NCBI GenBank assembly: GCA_965220825.1
Contig: OZ244839.1
Span: 62,001-126,000 of the forward strand
Direction of reading: 5' to 3'
Source of the DNA: G965220825 sp965220825
Lineage (GTDB): Bacteria > Pseudomonadota > Alphaproteobacteria > UBA828
Length of the DNA: 64,000 nucleotides
Both the position numbers and the translations under genes were made by a program. Under the pieces are notes generated by a model. The model was given only the letters and a program-made list of their open reading frames with translations, was not told the origin of the DNA and did not search any database. Positions 53,064 to 61,524 of this stretch are shown in pieces (the first letter of the stretch is position 1; the number at the start of each line of letters is the position of its first letter).

Positions 53064-54866
53064 CTACGCGTCTTTCTGGAAAGCGTCGATCAGCCGGGCG
53101 ACGGGTCCGGCCTCGGTCTGGGCCAGAACCTCGCCGGCGTGGCGGGCGGATTCGGCGATGTCGAGAGAGAGGATGCGCTGTTTGACCCGCGGCAGGTTTG
53201 GCGGTGCCATGGAGAGGTCCCGCAGGCCAAAGCCCAGCAGCATTGCGGTATAGCGCGGGTCGCCCGCGAGCTCGCCGCAGAGGTTCACCGGGATATTCGC
53301 ACCCAGGCCCGCGTCGGTCGCGAAACGGATGAGCCGCAGGACCGCCGGATGCAGCGGGTCGTAGAGATGGGCCACCTGCTCGTCGCCCCGGTCGATGGCG
53401 AGCGTATACATGGTCAGGTCGTTCGTGCCGAGGGAGAAGAAGTCGCAGGCTTGTGCCAGCGCATCCGCCGCGAGCGCGGCGCCGGGCGTCTCGATCATGA
53501 TGCCGAGCGGCGGCGTATCCGCGATGGGCACCCGTGCCCGGGCGAGCCGGCGTACCACCTTGTCGAGCGTCTTGCGCACCCGGCGCACCTCGTCCAGCGT
53601 GGTGACCATGGGGACGAGTATCCGCACGGGCCCTTGCGCGCCGGCGCGGAGAATTGCCGCAAGCTGCGCTTCGAGCAGCGTGGGCGCCTTGAGCGAGAGC
53701 CGCACCGCACGGACCCCGAGTGCCGGGTTCACGCTCGGTGCGATATGCTCGCCCAGCGAATAGGCCAGCTTGTCCGAGCCCACATCCAGCGTCCGCACCG
53801 TTACCGGGGCGCCGCCCATGCCCTCCACGATGTCCTTCAGCACCACATACTGCTCGTCCTCGCTGGGCGGCTCGTCCCGGTTCATGTAGAGGAACTCGCT
53901 GCGCAACAGGCCGATTCCCTCGGCGCCGGCCTCGAGTGCGAAAGGGAGTTCGTTCGGCAGCTCGATGTTGCACTGGAGTGCGATCCGCTCGCCGTCACGG
54001 GTAACCGCCTGGACGGCGCGCAGCCGCGCAAGCTGGGCACGTCGGCGCTCGATCGCCCGGCGCCGGCGCTCGAGCTTCGCGACCGTGGCTTCGGAGGGGT
54101 TGACCACCAGCCCGCCGCGTACCCCGTCGAGCGCGACGAAGTCCCCGGGCCGCACCTCGTCCACCAGACCGGGTACGCCGAGGACGGCGGGCAGGCCCAA
54201 GGAGCGGGCCATGATCGCCGTATGCCCTTCCGCCCCGCCGACGGCCGCCGCGAAGCCGCCGATCCGCGCCGGGTCCATGAGCGCGGTGTCCGCCGGCGTG
54301 ATCTCCCCGGCGACGACAATGGCGCCCTGCGGCACGCTGGAGAAGGCCCGATAACCGGAGCGCATCAGGTTGCGGACCAGGCGCGACCCCGCCTCGCGCA
54401 CGTCCTCGATCTTGCGTGCGAGGTAGGAATCCTCCATCGCGGCGAAGGCCTGGGCGATCTCCGACAGCTGGGCCTGGACGGCGGCCTCCGCGTTGATCCG
54501 CGCCTCCCTGATGCGGGCCTCGGTGCCCCGTACGAGGCGCGAGCCCGTCAGCATCTGGCGGTGGGCGTCCAGCAGGTAGCGGAGCTCCTCCGCGGCGCTA
54601 TCGGGGAGGGTCTCGGCCTTTTTCCGGAGCTTGTCGATCTGCGCCACGGAGAGGTCGGCCGCCTCGCGGAAACGCGCGACCTCCGCCTCCACTGCGCTCT
54701 CCGAGATGGCATATTCGGGCACGTCGACGAGGCCGCGCTCCACCACATGGGCAGGCCCCATGGCGATCCCCGAAGAGACGCCGAGTCCCTGGAGGCTCCG
54801 CTCGGGCCGGCCGTCCCGTTCTCCGGTTATGCCGGCCCTTTCGGGTTGTGCGCTGTCAGTCCTCAT
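53064..54866 (-). CDS. ptsI: Phosphoenolpyruvate-protein phosphotransferase (PTS Enzyme I)
   Basis: 600 residues from ATG 54866, overlapping the HPr gene by 11 bases; a TTG further up is less likely. The N-terminal HPr-binding and swivelling His domain has AVGGAEGHTAIMARSLGLP with the phospho-His. The PEP-binding barrel contains GIGLLRSEFLYMNRDE, PALGVRAVRLSL, GIMIETPGAAL, FFSLGTNDLTMY and catalytic Cys in VNLCGELAGD. No N-terminal GAF domain, so it is EI rather than EI-Ntr (PtsP). It feeds the HPr, EIIA and PtsN encoded alongside, presumably a regulatory PTS, as no EIIB/EIIC is seen. Confidence 0.95.
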   Translation of the reverse strand: MRTDSAQPERAGITGERDGRPERSLQGLGVSSGIAMGPAHVVERGLVDVPEYAISESAVEAEVARFREAADLSVAQIDKLRKKAETLPDSAAEELRYLLDAHRQMLTGSRLVRGTEARIREARINAEAAVQAQLSEIAQAFAAMEDSYLARKIEDVREAGSRLVRNLMRSGYRAFSSVPQGAIVVAGEITPADTALMDPARIGGFAAAVGGAEGHTAIMARSLGLPAVLGVPGLVDEVRPGDFVALDGVRGGLVVNPSEATVAKLERRRRAIERRRAQLARLRAVQAVTRDGERIALQCNIELPNELPFALEAGAEGIGLLRSEFLYMNRDEPPSEDEQYVVLKDIVEGMGGAPVTVRTLDVGSDKLAYSLGEHIAPSVNPALGVRAVRLSLKAPTLLEAQLAAILRAGAQGPVRILVPMVTTLDEVRRVRKTLDKVVRRLARARVPIADTPPLGIMIETPGAALAADALAQACDFFSLGTNDLTMYTLAIDRGDEQVAHLYDPLHPAVLRLIRFATDAGLGANIPVNLCGELAGDPRYTAMLLGFGLRDLSMAPPNLPRVKQRILSLDIAESARHAGEVLAQTEAGPVARLIDAFQKDA

Positions 54867-55155
54867 CGAACCTGCCGTCAACCAGTGCCGCCAGCGCTTC
54901 CAATGCGGGCTCGGCTTCAGGACCGCGAGTCTCGATCTCGATTTCGCTTCCCGGACCGGCCGCCAACATCATGAGCCCGAGGATGGAGGCACCGGAGACC
55001 CGCGTGCCGCCGCTTGTGACCGCGATGTCGGCATCGAAGCCGGACGCCGTCTTCACGAACTTCGCCGCGGCGCGCGCATGCAGCCCCAACCGGTTGCTGA
55101 TCAGACATGTGCGGCGGTGCGGAAGCCCGCCTGCGACGGCCGGGCTCCGGTTCAC
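54856..55155 (-). CDS. ptsH: HPr phosphocarrier protein
   Basis: 99 residues from GTG 55155, which overlaps the EIIA stop (GTGA). Phospho-His H26 in ISNRLGLHARAAAKFVKTA, and regulatory Ser57 in VSGASILGLMMLAAGPGS, the residue HprK would phosphorylate. The first ~15 residues are longer than usual. It receives phosphate from Enzyme I, encoded next. Confidence 0.95.
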   Translation of the reverse strand: MNRSPAVAGGLPHRRTCLISNRLGLHARAAAKFVKTASGFDADIAVTSGGTRVSGASILGLMMLAAGPGSEIEIETRGPEAEPALEALAALVDGRFDED

Positions 55156-55559
55156 GACTCCCTTCCTTCCAGCAGCTCGCTTGCCACGTTAATATATTTC
55201 CGGCCCGCGTCCCGCGCCTGGGCGACCGCATCCCTGAGGTCCGTCTCCGTGCGTACGCTCGCGAGCTTCAGCAGCATGGGGAGGTTTACGCCGGCGACGA
55301 CCTCCACATCGCCCTCCTTCATGATGGAGATGGCAAGGTTGGAGGGCGTGCCGCCGAACATGTCGGTGAGCAGGATCGCACCGCTTCCGCGGTTCACCGC
55401 GCCGATGGCCTCGAGAATTTCCGCCCGGCGCGTCTCCATATCGTCGTCCGGACCGATGCATATGGCGCGCATCGCATCCTGCGGGCCGACGATATGCTCG
55501 ACGGCCGAGACGAATTCCTCGGCGAGTCTGCCGTGGGTCACCAGCACGAGCCCAATCAT
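55152..55559 (-). CDS. PTS EIIA component, mannose family (regulatory)
   Basis: 135 residues. It begins MIGLVLVTHGRLAEEFVSAVE, with phospho-His H9; ILLTDMFGGTPSNLAIS is the second family signature. In alphaproteobacteria this stand-alone EIIA(Man) sits with HprK and HPr and lacks permease partners, acting as a phosphorylation sensor. ATG 55559 overlaps the rapZ stop. Confidence 0.94.
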   Translation of the reverse strand: MIGLVLVTHGRLAEEFVSAVEHIVGPQDAMRAICIGPDDDMETRRAEILEAIGAVNRGSGAILLTDMFGGTPSNLAISIMKEGDVEVVAGVNLPMLLKLASVRTETDLRDAVAQARDAGRKYINVASELLEGRES

Positions 55560-56506
55560 CCGGCGACCCGCTCCGCCGGGTGCACCTCGGGCCCGCCTGT
55601 GTCCGCATCGGTCGGCAATTCGGCGCCGCTTTCACCGAGCGGCGCGAGGTCGCGGTGGCGCACGGAGACGTTCCACCCGTCATTCGCCAGTGCTTCGGAC
55701 AGTTGCTCCGCGACCGCCACCGAGCGGTGGCGCCCACCGGTACATCCGATTGCGATGGTCACATAGGCCTTTCCCTCCCGTTCGAACGCGGGAAGCAGAG
55801 GGCGGATCAATGCAAGAAGATTGTCGAAGAATTCGGCATGGACCGGGTCCCGCCGCACATGGTCCGCCACTTGCGGGTCGAGCCCGGTGAGCGGGCGGAG
55901 CGCCGGCATGTCGTGAGGATTGGCCAGAAAGCGCACATCGAAGACGAGATCGGCTTCCGGCGGCAGGCCTTCGCGGTAGGCGAAGGACGTGACGAACAGG
56001 GCGGGCGTGCGCTCGGTCTCCGGCTGGAGCTGGGAGCGGATCAGGCGGGCGAGGTCCCGGGGACTGAGCCCGCTGGTATCCAGAGTGAGTGTCGCCCGGC
56101 TTCGGATCCAGGCGAGGATGAGCCGTTCGCGGCGGATTCCGTCATGGACCGGCCGGTCGTGAGCCAGGGGATGACGCCGCCGGGTCTCGGTGAAGCGGCG
56201 GCGGAGCGCTTCCCCTCGGCAGTCGAGAAAGAGCAGGAACGCGCCGTCTCTCAGCAGCGGGTCCAGATAGCGCTCCAGATGGACGCGGTCGAAACCTCGG
56301 GTGCGCGAATCGATACAGAGTGCCAGCGGCGTTGTGCGCCCCTCCCGCTCCGTCGCCGAGACGATCCGGGGGAGGAGCGAAAGCGGCAGGTTGTCGACCG
56401 CCTCGTAGCCGGCATCCTCCAGCGCTCTGAGCGCCGTGGACTTTCCCGCGCCGGACATGCCGGTGACGAGCACGAGCCGGTGCCCGCCCTGTTGCGCGTC
56501 GCTCAT
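55556..56506 (-). CDS. rapZ: RapZ-type P-loop RNA-binding adaptor
   Basis: 316 residues from ATG 56506. Walker A LVTGMSGAGKSTALRALEDAG, YEAVDNLPLSLL, LFLDCRGEALRRRFTETRR and the C-terminal AIGCTGGRHRSVAVAEQL are characteristic. In enterobacteria RapZ guides RNase E to GlmZ RNA to control glucosamine-6-phosphate synthase; the alphaproteobacterial role is less clear. ATG overlaps the hprK stop. The longer frame up to 56716 is rejected. Confidence 0.94.
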   Translation of the reverse strand: MSDAQQGGHRLVLVTGMSGAGKSTALRALEDAGYEAVDNLPLSLLPRIVSATEREGRTTPLALCIDSRTRGFDRVHLERYLDPLLRDGAFLLFLDCRGEALRRRFTETRRRHPLAHDRPVHDGIRRERLILAWIRSRATLTLDTSGLSPRDLARLIRSQLQPETERTPALFVTSFAYREGLPPEADLVFDVRFLANPHDMPALRPLTGLDPQVADHVRRDPVHAEFFDNLLALIRPLLPAFEREGKAYVTIAIGCTGGRHRSVAVAEQLSEALANDGWNVSVRHRDLAPLGESGAELPTDADTGGPEVHPAERVAG

Positions 56507-57003
56507 GAGACGGCCTGCATTGGGGTGCGGGGTTCCGCATCCTCGGCGTTCGAGCGGGCAAGCGCGAATCGTATCTTGGCCGGCGTCGAAGCGTCGAACG
56601 CCGCGAGCGAGACCCGCGGGATGGCAAGACCGCAGAGCTCGACGGTGCCGGGCTCGGGCAGCCTCTCGATGTCGTGCGATGCAGGGGCCAGGTCCACGAT
56701 CAGGTGGACGGCACAACGCGGAAGATAGGCCATCGCGACGATACCGACGCCCCTCACTTCCAGAAGTCCGGCGATTCGCGATGGTGGCGAAGCCATCAGA
56801 ACGCCGTTTTCGTCGTGGAGTGCGACCCGGTCGTCCGACACCAGATCCGCGCCGGAATCGATCAGGCGGAGGGCAAGATCGGACTTTCCCGCCCCCGACG
56901 GGCCGCGCAGGATGACGCCCCGTCTCCGGAGCGCGACACAGCTTGCATGAACCGGCATCATGGGCGGAAGGTGCGGCGGGCGGGCGGACCTGTCAATCCG
57001 CAT
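56503..57003 (-). CDS. hprK: HPr kinase/phosphorylase, short alphaproteobacterial form
   Basis: 166 residues from ATG 57003, or 152 from ATG 56961, which fits the family better. Only the C-terminal catalytic domain is present: VHASCVALRRRGVILRGPSG, with Walker A GPSGAGKSDLAL, SDDRVAL and EVRGVGIV. The long N-terminal domain of Firmicutes HprK is absent, as is usual in this class. It should phosphorylate HPr on Ser57. Neither start has a strong ribosome-binding site; 57003 lies 10 bases after the ptsN stop. Confidence 0.9.
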   Translation of the reverse strand: MRIDRSARPPHLPPMMPVHASCVALRRRGVILRGPSGAGKSDLALRLIDSGADLVSDDRVALHDENGVLMASPPSRIAGLLEVRGVGIVAMAYLPRCAVHLIVDLAPASHDIERLPEPGTVELCGLAIPRVSLAAFDASTPAKIRFALARSNAEDAEPRTPMQAVS

Positions 57004-57013
57004 GCCCCGAGGC

Positions 57014-57493
57014 TCAGGCGGCGGGTGTCTCCGCCGGGTCCGTGAGGACGGCATAGAGCGCGTCCGTACCGGCCGCGCCGCGCAGGCGCTCGCGCACACC
57101 CTCGTCCCGCAGCAGGCGTGCGATTCGGGCAAGCGCCTGAAGGTGGTCGGCACCGGCTGCCTCGGGCGCGAGCAGGAGAAAGACGAGATCCACGGGCCGT
57201 TCGTCGATGGCGTCGAACTCGATGGGCTCGTGCAGGCGGGCGAACACGGCCGCCAAGCCGTCGAGCCCCGCGAGCTTGCTGTGGGGAATGGCGACGCCTC
57301 CGCCCATCCCGGTCGAGCCCAGGCGTTCGCGCTCCAGCAGGAGGTCGAAGATGACCCGCTCGTGCTTGCCGGTGAGTTTCGCCGCGACCGCGGAGAGCTC
57401 CTGTAGCGCCTGCTTCTTGCTGCCCACCTTGAGGCCGTCGACGACGCCGTCCGGCGTCAGCAACTTGGCGATCCGTATGGTCCGGTCGCTCAT
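57014..57493 (-). CDS. ptsN: Nitrogen-regulatory EIIA (PtsN)
   Basis: 159 residues from ATG 57493. Fructose-type EIIA: LLTPDGVVDGLKVGSKKQAL, phospho-His in GGGVAIPHSKLAGLDGL, then FARLHEPIEFDAID and LVFLLLAPE. PtsN takes phosphate from an EI-Npr chain and regulates potassium transport, ppGpp and nitrogen/carbon balance in relatives. Follows hpf by 62 bases. The extended frame to 57559 begins in the spacer and is less likely. Confidence 0.94.
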   Translation of the reverse strand: MSDRTIRIAKLLTPDGVVDGLKVGSKKQALQELSAVAAKLTGKHERVIFDLLLERERLGSTGMGGGVAIPHSKLAGLDGLAAVFARLHEPIEFDAIDERPVDLVFLLLAPEAAGADHLQALARIARLLRDEGVRERLRGAAGTDALYAVLTDPAETPAA

Positions 57494-57555
57494 GTCACGG
57501 CGTCTCAAGGCTGGGGTCACGGATTCGTTCGGCGGGAGGAGCGGTCGTCGCGCCC

Positions 57556-57912
57556 TCAATCGGCCGACGGTGCGAGGGTACCGCTTTCCTCCAAGGCATG
57601 CGCTTCCCGCGCTTCCTTGTGGTGGTCGCGCCGCTTCCGCTTGTCCCGGCGCATACGCTTCTCGAGCCTCTCCACCGCGGCGGTAAAGCTCGCGGCCGCA
57701 TCGCCGGCTTCTCCGTGGCTCTGAAAGCTCATTCCGTGGCCGACATGGATCGTGAGATCCGTGCGGACGGCGTGGGCCTCCTTGGTGAACACCGCCTGCG
57801 CCTCGATCGCCGAGGCGAAAAACTTCCCCGCGGCGGCCTCGAGGCGTTCCTCGATCCGAACCCGGAAGCGGTCGTCGATGCCAATATGCCGGCCGGTAAT
57901 GGTGGTTTGCAT
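57556..57912 (-). CDS. hpf: Ribosome hibernation factor, short HPF form
   Basis: 118 residues from ATG 57912 behind GAGGAGG. The single N-terminal S30AE/HPF domain begins TTITGRHIGIDDRFRVRIEE, with VRTDLTIHVGHGMSF and DAAASFTAAVERLEKRM, then a basic tail (RRDKRKRRDHHKEAREAH). The C-terminal dimerisation domain that makes the ~190-residue long HPF of most alphaproteobacteria is missing. The stop is clean with no recognisable remnant domain behind it. Confidence 0.92.
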   Translation of the reverse strand: MQTTITGRHIGIDDRFRVRIEERLEAAAGKFFASAIEAQAVFTKEAHAVRTDLTIHVGHGMSFQSHGEAGDAAASFTAAVERLEKRMRRDKRKRRDHHKEAREAHALEESGTLAPSAD

Positions 57913-57985
57913 GGCCTCCTCGCGCGAAAATCGAATTGTACGCGAACCGGACCGACCCGAAAGCGAAAATCGGAACGGCGCGGTA

Positions 57986-58807
57986 TCAGAGCCGGAAGCC
58001 CTCGCCGAGGTAGACGCGACGCACTTCGTCGTTCGCAACGATCTCGTGAGGCGCACCCTCCATGATGAGCCTCCCATCGTTGAGAATGTAGGCGCGGTCG
58101 ACGATGTCCAATGCGTCACGCACATTGTGGTCGGTGAGCAGAACGCCGATGCGGCGGTCCTTGAGATGGGCCACCAAGTCCCGAATCTCGCCGACCGCAA
58201 TGGGGTCGATCCCGGCAAGCGGCTCGTCGAGCAGCATGAAGTTCGGGCGCGAGGCGAGCGCACGGGCGATCTCGACACGGCGCCGCTCCCCGCCGGAGAG
58301 CGCAAGCGCCGGCGTCCGTCTCAGGTGGGTGAGCGAAAACTCCGCGAGCAGAGTCTCGAGCATCCGTTCGCATTCCTCGCGGGAGGAGTTGGAGACTTCG
58401 AGGATGGCGCGGATATTGTTCTCGACGGTCATGCCCCGAAATACGGACGCCTCCTGCGGCAGATAGCCGATACCGCTGCGGGCGCGGCGATACATGGGAA
58501 GCCCGGTGATATCGCGCCCGTCAAGGCGGACGCGGCCGTAATCGGCCGCCATCAGGCCGGTCAGGAGATAGAAACAGGTGGTTTTGCCCGCGCCGTTCGG
58601 GCCCAGAAGGCCCACAGCCTCGCCGCGGTCCACCCTGAGGCTCACGCCGCGCAGAATTGTCCGCTTGCCGAGGTTCTTGACGAGTTCGTCCGCGACCAGC
58701 CCTCTCGCGCTTGCGAGCCGTCCTTCGTTATCGACGGCCAGCGCCGGCTCCGTCGGGCCGGATCCGCCGGTGCGTATGATCCGGCCGTCGTCGCTTGCCG
58801 GGGGCAT
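57986..58807 (-). CDS. lptB: LPS export ABC transporter ATPase LptB
   Basis: 273 residues. ABC ATPase driving lipopolysaccharide extraction from the inner membrane with LptFG. Walker A GLLGPNGAGKTTCFYLLTG, Q-loop YLPQEASVFRGMTVENNI, signature LALSGGERRRVEIARAL, Walker B FMLLDEPLAGIDP, switch His in LLTDHNVRDAL. A ~30-residue N-terminal extension precedes the domain. It lies 20 bases after lptA; directly downstream comes hpf, where rpoN is normally found. Confidence 0.96.
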   Translation of the reverse strand: MPPASDDGRIIRTGGSGPTEPALAVDNEGRLASARGLVADELVKNLGKRTILRGVSLRVDRGEAVGLLGPNGAGKTTCFYLLTGLMAADYGRVRLDGRDITGLPMYRRARSGIGYLPQEASVFRGMTVENNIRAILEVSNSSREECERMLETLLAEFSLTHLRRTPALALSGGERRRVEIARALASRPNFMLLDEPLAGIDPIAVGEIRDLVAHLKDRRIGVLLTDHNVRDALDIVDRAYILNDGRLIMEGAPHEIVANDEVRRVYLGEGFRL

Positions 58808-58827
58808 GGGCGCGTGCGGCTCCTCGG

Positions 58828-59403
58828 CTATTCCGCGCCGGGGACGAAGAGGCTTTGGACGCGGTCGCCCTCACCCCCGCCGGAGATCCGGCTTTCGCCG
58901 GTTTCGAGGTTCATATGGAGCGTTTTGCCGCTTATCACATGCTCTCCCTGGGTAAGCACCACGTCGCCCGCGAGGTCGATAAGCCCGTTATCCACGTCGT
59001 AGACGCCGCTCCGCCCCTGCGCGGTCCTTCCCGGAGAGGTCACGAAAACATGCCCCTCGGCCTCGATGCGCTCGACGCCCAACTCTTCCTCGTCGTTCTC
59101 CGCTTCACGGTAATGGACGGTGAGCTTGTCCGCGGTGAGCGTCATGTCGACCTGGACCGCCCGGACATCGCCGATAAAGACGGCGGTACCGGTGTCTTGC
59201 TGGATTTGCAGGCTGTCGGCGGTGATGTCGATGGGCGTTCTCGCGGCGGCGGGCTCTTCTGTCGCGGCAGTGGGTTCCTCTTCCGCGATAGCGGGTTCCT
59301 GTGCCGCCGGGCTCCCCGCCCAGAGCGCGCACGCCACAACCATGGCCGTGGCGAGCGCCGGAAGCCGCCGCGCGTTTCCGCGCGCCTCAGCCGCGCCGGT
59401 CAT
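58828..59403 (-). CDS. lptA: LptA-type periplasmic LPS transport protein
   Basis: 191 residues. N-terminal signal peptide with a hydrophobic core ALATAMVVACALWAGSPAA, an acidic linker (EEEPTAATEEPAA), then the OstA/LptA beta-jellyroll: ITADSLQIQQDTGTAVFIG, LTADKLTVHY, IEAEGHVFVTSPGRTAQG and DVVLTQGEHVISGKTL. It forms the periplasmic bridge between LptC and LptD. ATG 59403 overlaps the end of lptC by 17 bases. Confidence 0.93.
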   Translation of the reverse strand: MTGAAEARGNARRLPALATAMVVACALWAGSPAAQEPAIAEEEPTAATEEPAAARTPIDITADSLQIQQDTGTAVFIGDVRAVQVDMTLTADKLTVHYREAENDEEELGVERIEAEGHVFVTSPGRTAQGRSGVYDVDNGLIDLAGDVVLTQGEHVISGKTLHMNLETGESRISGGGEGDRVQSLFVPGAE

Positions 59404-60091
59404 CAGCCGGTCTCGTTTGAACCGTACCGGGAAGGAGGATCAAGTGCACACCGTCCTTGAATGTCATGGTCCGACCGCGATCCGCGAATCGAAACCCTCC
59501 AGCTCGGAGCATACCCTGCGGTCCGGTTCCCGTCACTGGCGCATCGCCCTGAGCGGTTCCGGCGGAGAGGTCGACATGTGCGGCGTCGGTGCGGAACTCG
59601 TGACCCGAATCGGAGTGAGCGCGGACCCGCCCTTCGAGCTGCAGGGTCTCGGCGTCGCGCCGATAGAGGCCCTGGTCGGACGTGAGCGAGAACCGCCCCG
59701 TCCGTTCGTCGCCGGTCAGCATGTCCGCCGCGACGGTCTTAAGGTGCACGATGGAGGTATCGCCTTCCGGCTGGGAGGATTCCGCAGCCGTGATGGTGAA
59801 GGGGCGGTTCTTGTGGTCCGTACCTTCGTAGCGCGGTGCGATCATTCGGGGCATCGCATCCACCGCAGTGCCGTCGGTGAGCGATACCCTGAAGCCGCTC
59901 TCTTCCCCCGAGAGCAGCGGCCATATGGCCACGAGCCCCAGCAGGATCGCGGCGACCGCCGGCAAGGCATAGCGCATGAAGCCCACGAAGCGGCTGTAGG
60001 CTCGGTTGCCGGCGCCGCCCCGATGTCTCACCTCGTCGTAGCCGAGCCGATCCGCGAGCGAGGTGCCGTCCCGGCCTGATGCGCCGCTCAT
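59387..60091 (-). CDS. lptC: LptC-type LPS export protein
   Basis: 234 residues from ATG 60091, which overlaps the kdsD stop (ATGA). One transmembrane helix near residues 40-60 (YALPAVAAILLGLVAIWPLL), then a periplasmic beta-jellyroll including MIAPRYEGTDHKNRPFTITA and GRFSLTSDQGLYRRDAETLQ. Links the LptBFG transporter to LptA. Confidence 0.92.
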   Translation of the reverse strand: MSGASGRDGTSLADRLGYDEVRHRGGAGNRAYSRFVGFMRYALPAVAAILLGLVAIWPLLSGEESGFRVSLTDGTAVDAMPRMIAPRYEGTDHKNRPFTITAAESSQPEGDTSIVHLKTVAADMLTGDERTGRFSLTSDQGLYRRDAETLQLEGRVRAHSDSGHEFRTDAAHVDLSAGTAQGDAPVTGTGPQGMLRAGGFRFADRGRTMTFKDGVHLILLPGTVQTRPADDRRG

Positions 60092-61077
60092 GCGAGGCCC
60101 GCGCGCAGGCAATCGTGGATGTGCACGATACCGATCGGCCTGTCGTCCTCTATGACGAACAGGCTGGTGATCTCGCAGGCATTCATCATGCGTGCGGCTT
60201 CCACGCCAAGCGCGCTCCCGCTGATGGTCTTGGGGTCGGGAGTCATGATTTGGCGGACCGGCCGGCGCAGGAAATCCTGGTCCATGTGCCGGCGGAGGTC
60301 TCCGTCCGTCACGATGCCCACCAGCGCGCCATCGGCATCCGTCGCACCGACGCAGCCGAAGCGTTTGCTCGTGATCACGATCAGGGCTTCGGACATGGGC
60401 ATGCCTGCCGGGACCAGCGGTACCGCATCGCCGCCATGCATGATGTCGGTGACGCGGACCAGCCGGCTGCCGAGCTTGCCGCCCGGGTGGTAAAGCCTGA
60501 AATCCTCCGCCGTAAAGCCCTTGCGCTCCAGCAGGGCAACCGCCAAGGCGTCGCCGAGAGCGAGCGTCATGGTGGTGGAGGTCGTGGGCGCGAGACCCAG
60601 CGTGCCCGCCTCGGGCTCGTCGGGCAGAACCAGAGAGACGGTCGCTGCCCGCGCCAGGGAGCTCTCGCCCTTGCCGACGATGGCAACTACCGGAATGCCG
60701 AAGCGCTTTGCATAATTGAGAAGTGCGTCCAGCTCCGGTGTCTCGCCGGAGTTGGAGAGCATCAGCAGCGCGTCGTCGTCCGTGACCATGCCGAGGTCGC
60801 CGTGGCTCGCCTCGGCGGGATGGACGAAAAGCGCGGGCGCACCGGTGGAGGCGAAGGTGGCGGCGATCTTGTTGCCGATATGGCCGCTCTTGCCCATCCC
60901 GGAGACGACGATCCGGCCCCGCACGGCCCCCAGCAGCTCGGCCGCTTCGGCGAAGCGTTCGTCCAGAGATTCCGCAAGCCGCTTAAGCGCCCGGGATTCC
61001 TGCGCGAGCACGCGCCGCGCGGCCGTCAGATCGCGGTCCGCGATGTCGGGCTCCACGAGCCCGGCGGGAAGAGTCAT
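60088..61077 (-). CDS. kdsD: Arabinose-5-phosphate isomerase (KdsD/GutQ)
   Basis: 329 residues from ATG 61077 (a TTG at 61089 is a less likely start). Converts ribulose-5-phosphate to arabinose-5-phosphate for KDO synthesis. SIS domain: VVSGMGKSGHIGNKIAATFAS, HPAEASHGDLGMVTDDDALL, LSNSGETPEL, then TTSTTMTLALGDALAVALL and EDFRLYHPGGKLGSRL. Two CBS domains follow, with FGCVGATDADGALVGIVTDG and DDRPIGIVHIHDCL. First gene of the lpt-pts operon. Confidence 0.95.
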   Translation of the reverse strand: MTLPAGLVEPDIADRDLTAARRVLAQESRALKRLAESLDERFAEAAELLGAVRGRIVVSGMGKSGHIGNKIAATFASTGAPALFVHPAEASHGDLGMVTDDDALLMLSNSGETPELDALLNYAKRFGIPVVAIVGKGESSLARAATVSLVLPDEPEAGTLGLAPTTSTTMTLALGDALAVALLERKGFTAEDFRLYHPGGKLGSRLVRVTDIMHGGDAVPLVPAGMPMSEALIVITSKRFGCVGATDADGALVGIVTDGDLRRHMDQDFLRRPVRQIMTPDPKTISGSALGVEAARMMNACEITSLFVIEDDRPIGIVHIHDCLRAGLA

Positions 61078-61524
61078 GACAGTCGGCAAGTCATTCGATT
61101 CATGCGCAAGCTAGATGGCGCACGGCCCTCGCGTCAATGCCGCGTCGCGGCCGGTGTCGGTAACCGGCGAAAAGACACCGCTTCGGTGCGCGAATCTCGA
61201 AACCCGCAACGGTCCGCCGGCCGATCACCGGCGGTGGCGACAAAACATGCGGGCCTGGAGTCCCGCACACCAAAAACAACTGAAACGCCACTTCGGTGTT
61301 CGGGTCTCCAAGCCCGCAACGGGGCGGATGCGCCCGACGCCACGCCTGAACACTCCACTACAGGCCCAAAAAAAATCGGAATTCGTTGAGCGCGGGTGGC
61401 CGCGGCTTGAAGCGGATCGCTTGGCTCTCGATTTTACGTGCTACTCTTTCGGGCAGCCTCGTTCAGCGGGCTGTCTGCCGGCGTTCGGTTACGACGGGGC
61501 GCGAACTGGAGAGAGTGAAGGATC
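61078..61524. repeat. Intergenic region with palindromic repeat units upstream of the second ureA
   Basis: About 450 bases between the divergent kdsD and ureA. Two direct units of ~32 bases start with CTTCGGTG and end with CCCGCAACGG (61181-61212 and 61291-61322). Between them is an inverted copy with its own hairpin, TGCGGGCCTGGAGTCCCGCA (61248-61267). The core (CGGGTCTCC, C/G-rich arms, GCAACGG) matches the repeat at 25.6-25.8 kb. To the right I see TTGAAG at 61407 and TTGGCT at 61421 as possible -35 boxes, but no good -10. No gene is recognised here. Confidence 0.7.

Noticed and set aside
61369..61377. Run of A residues that could be a terminator T-run on the minus strand
   Set aside because: No stem-loop precedes it on the minus strand and no gene ends there.
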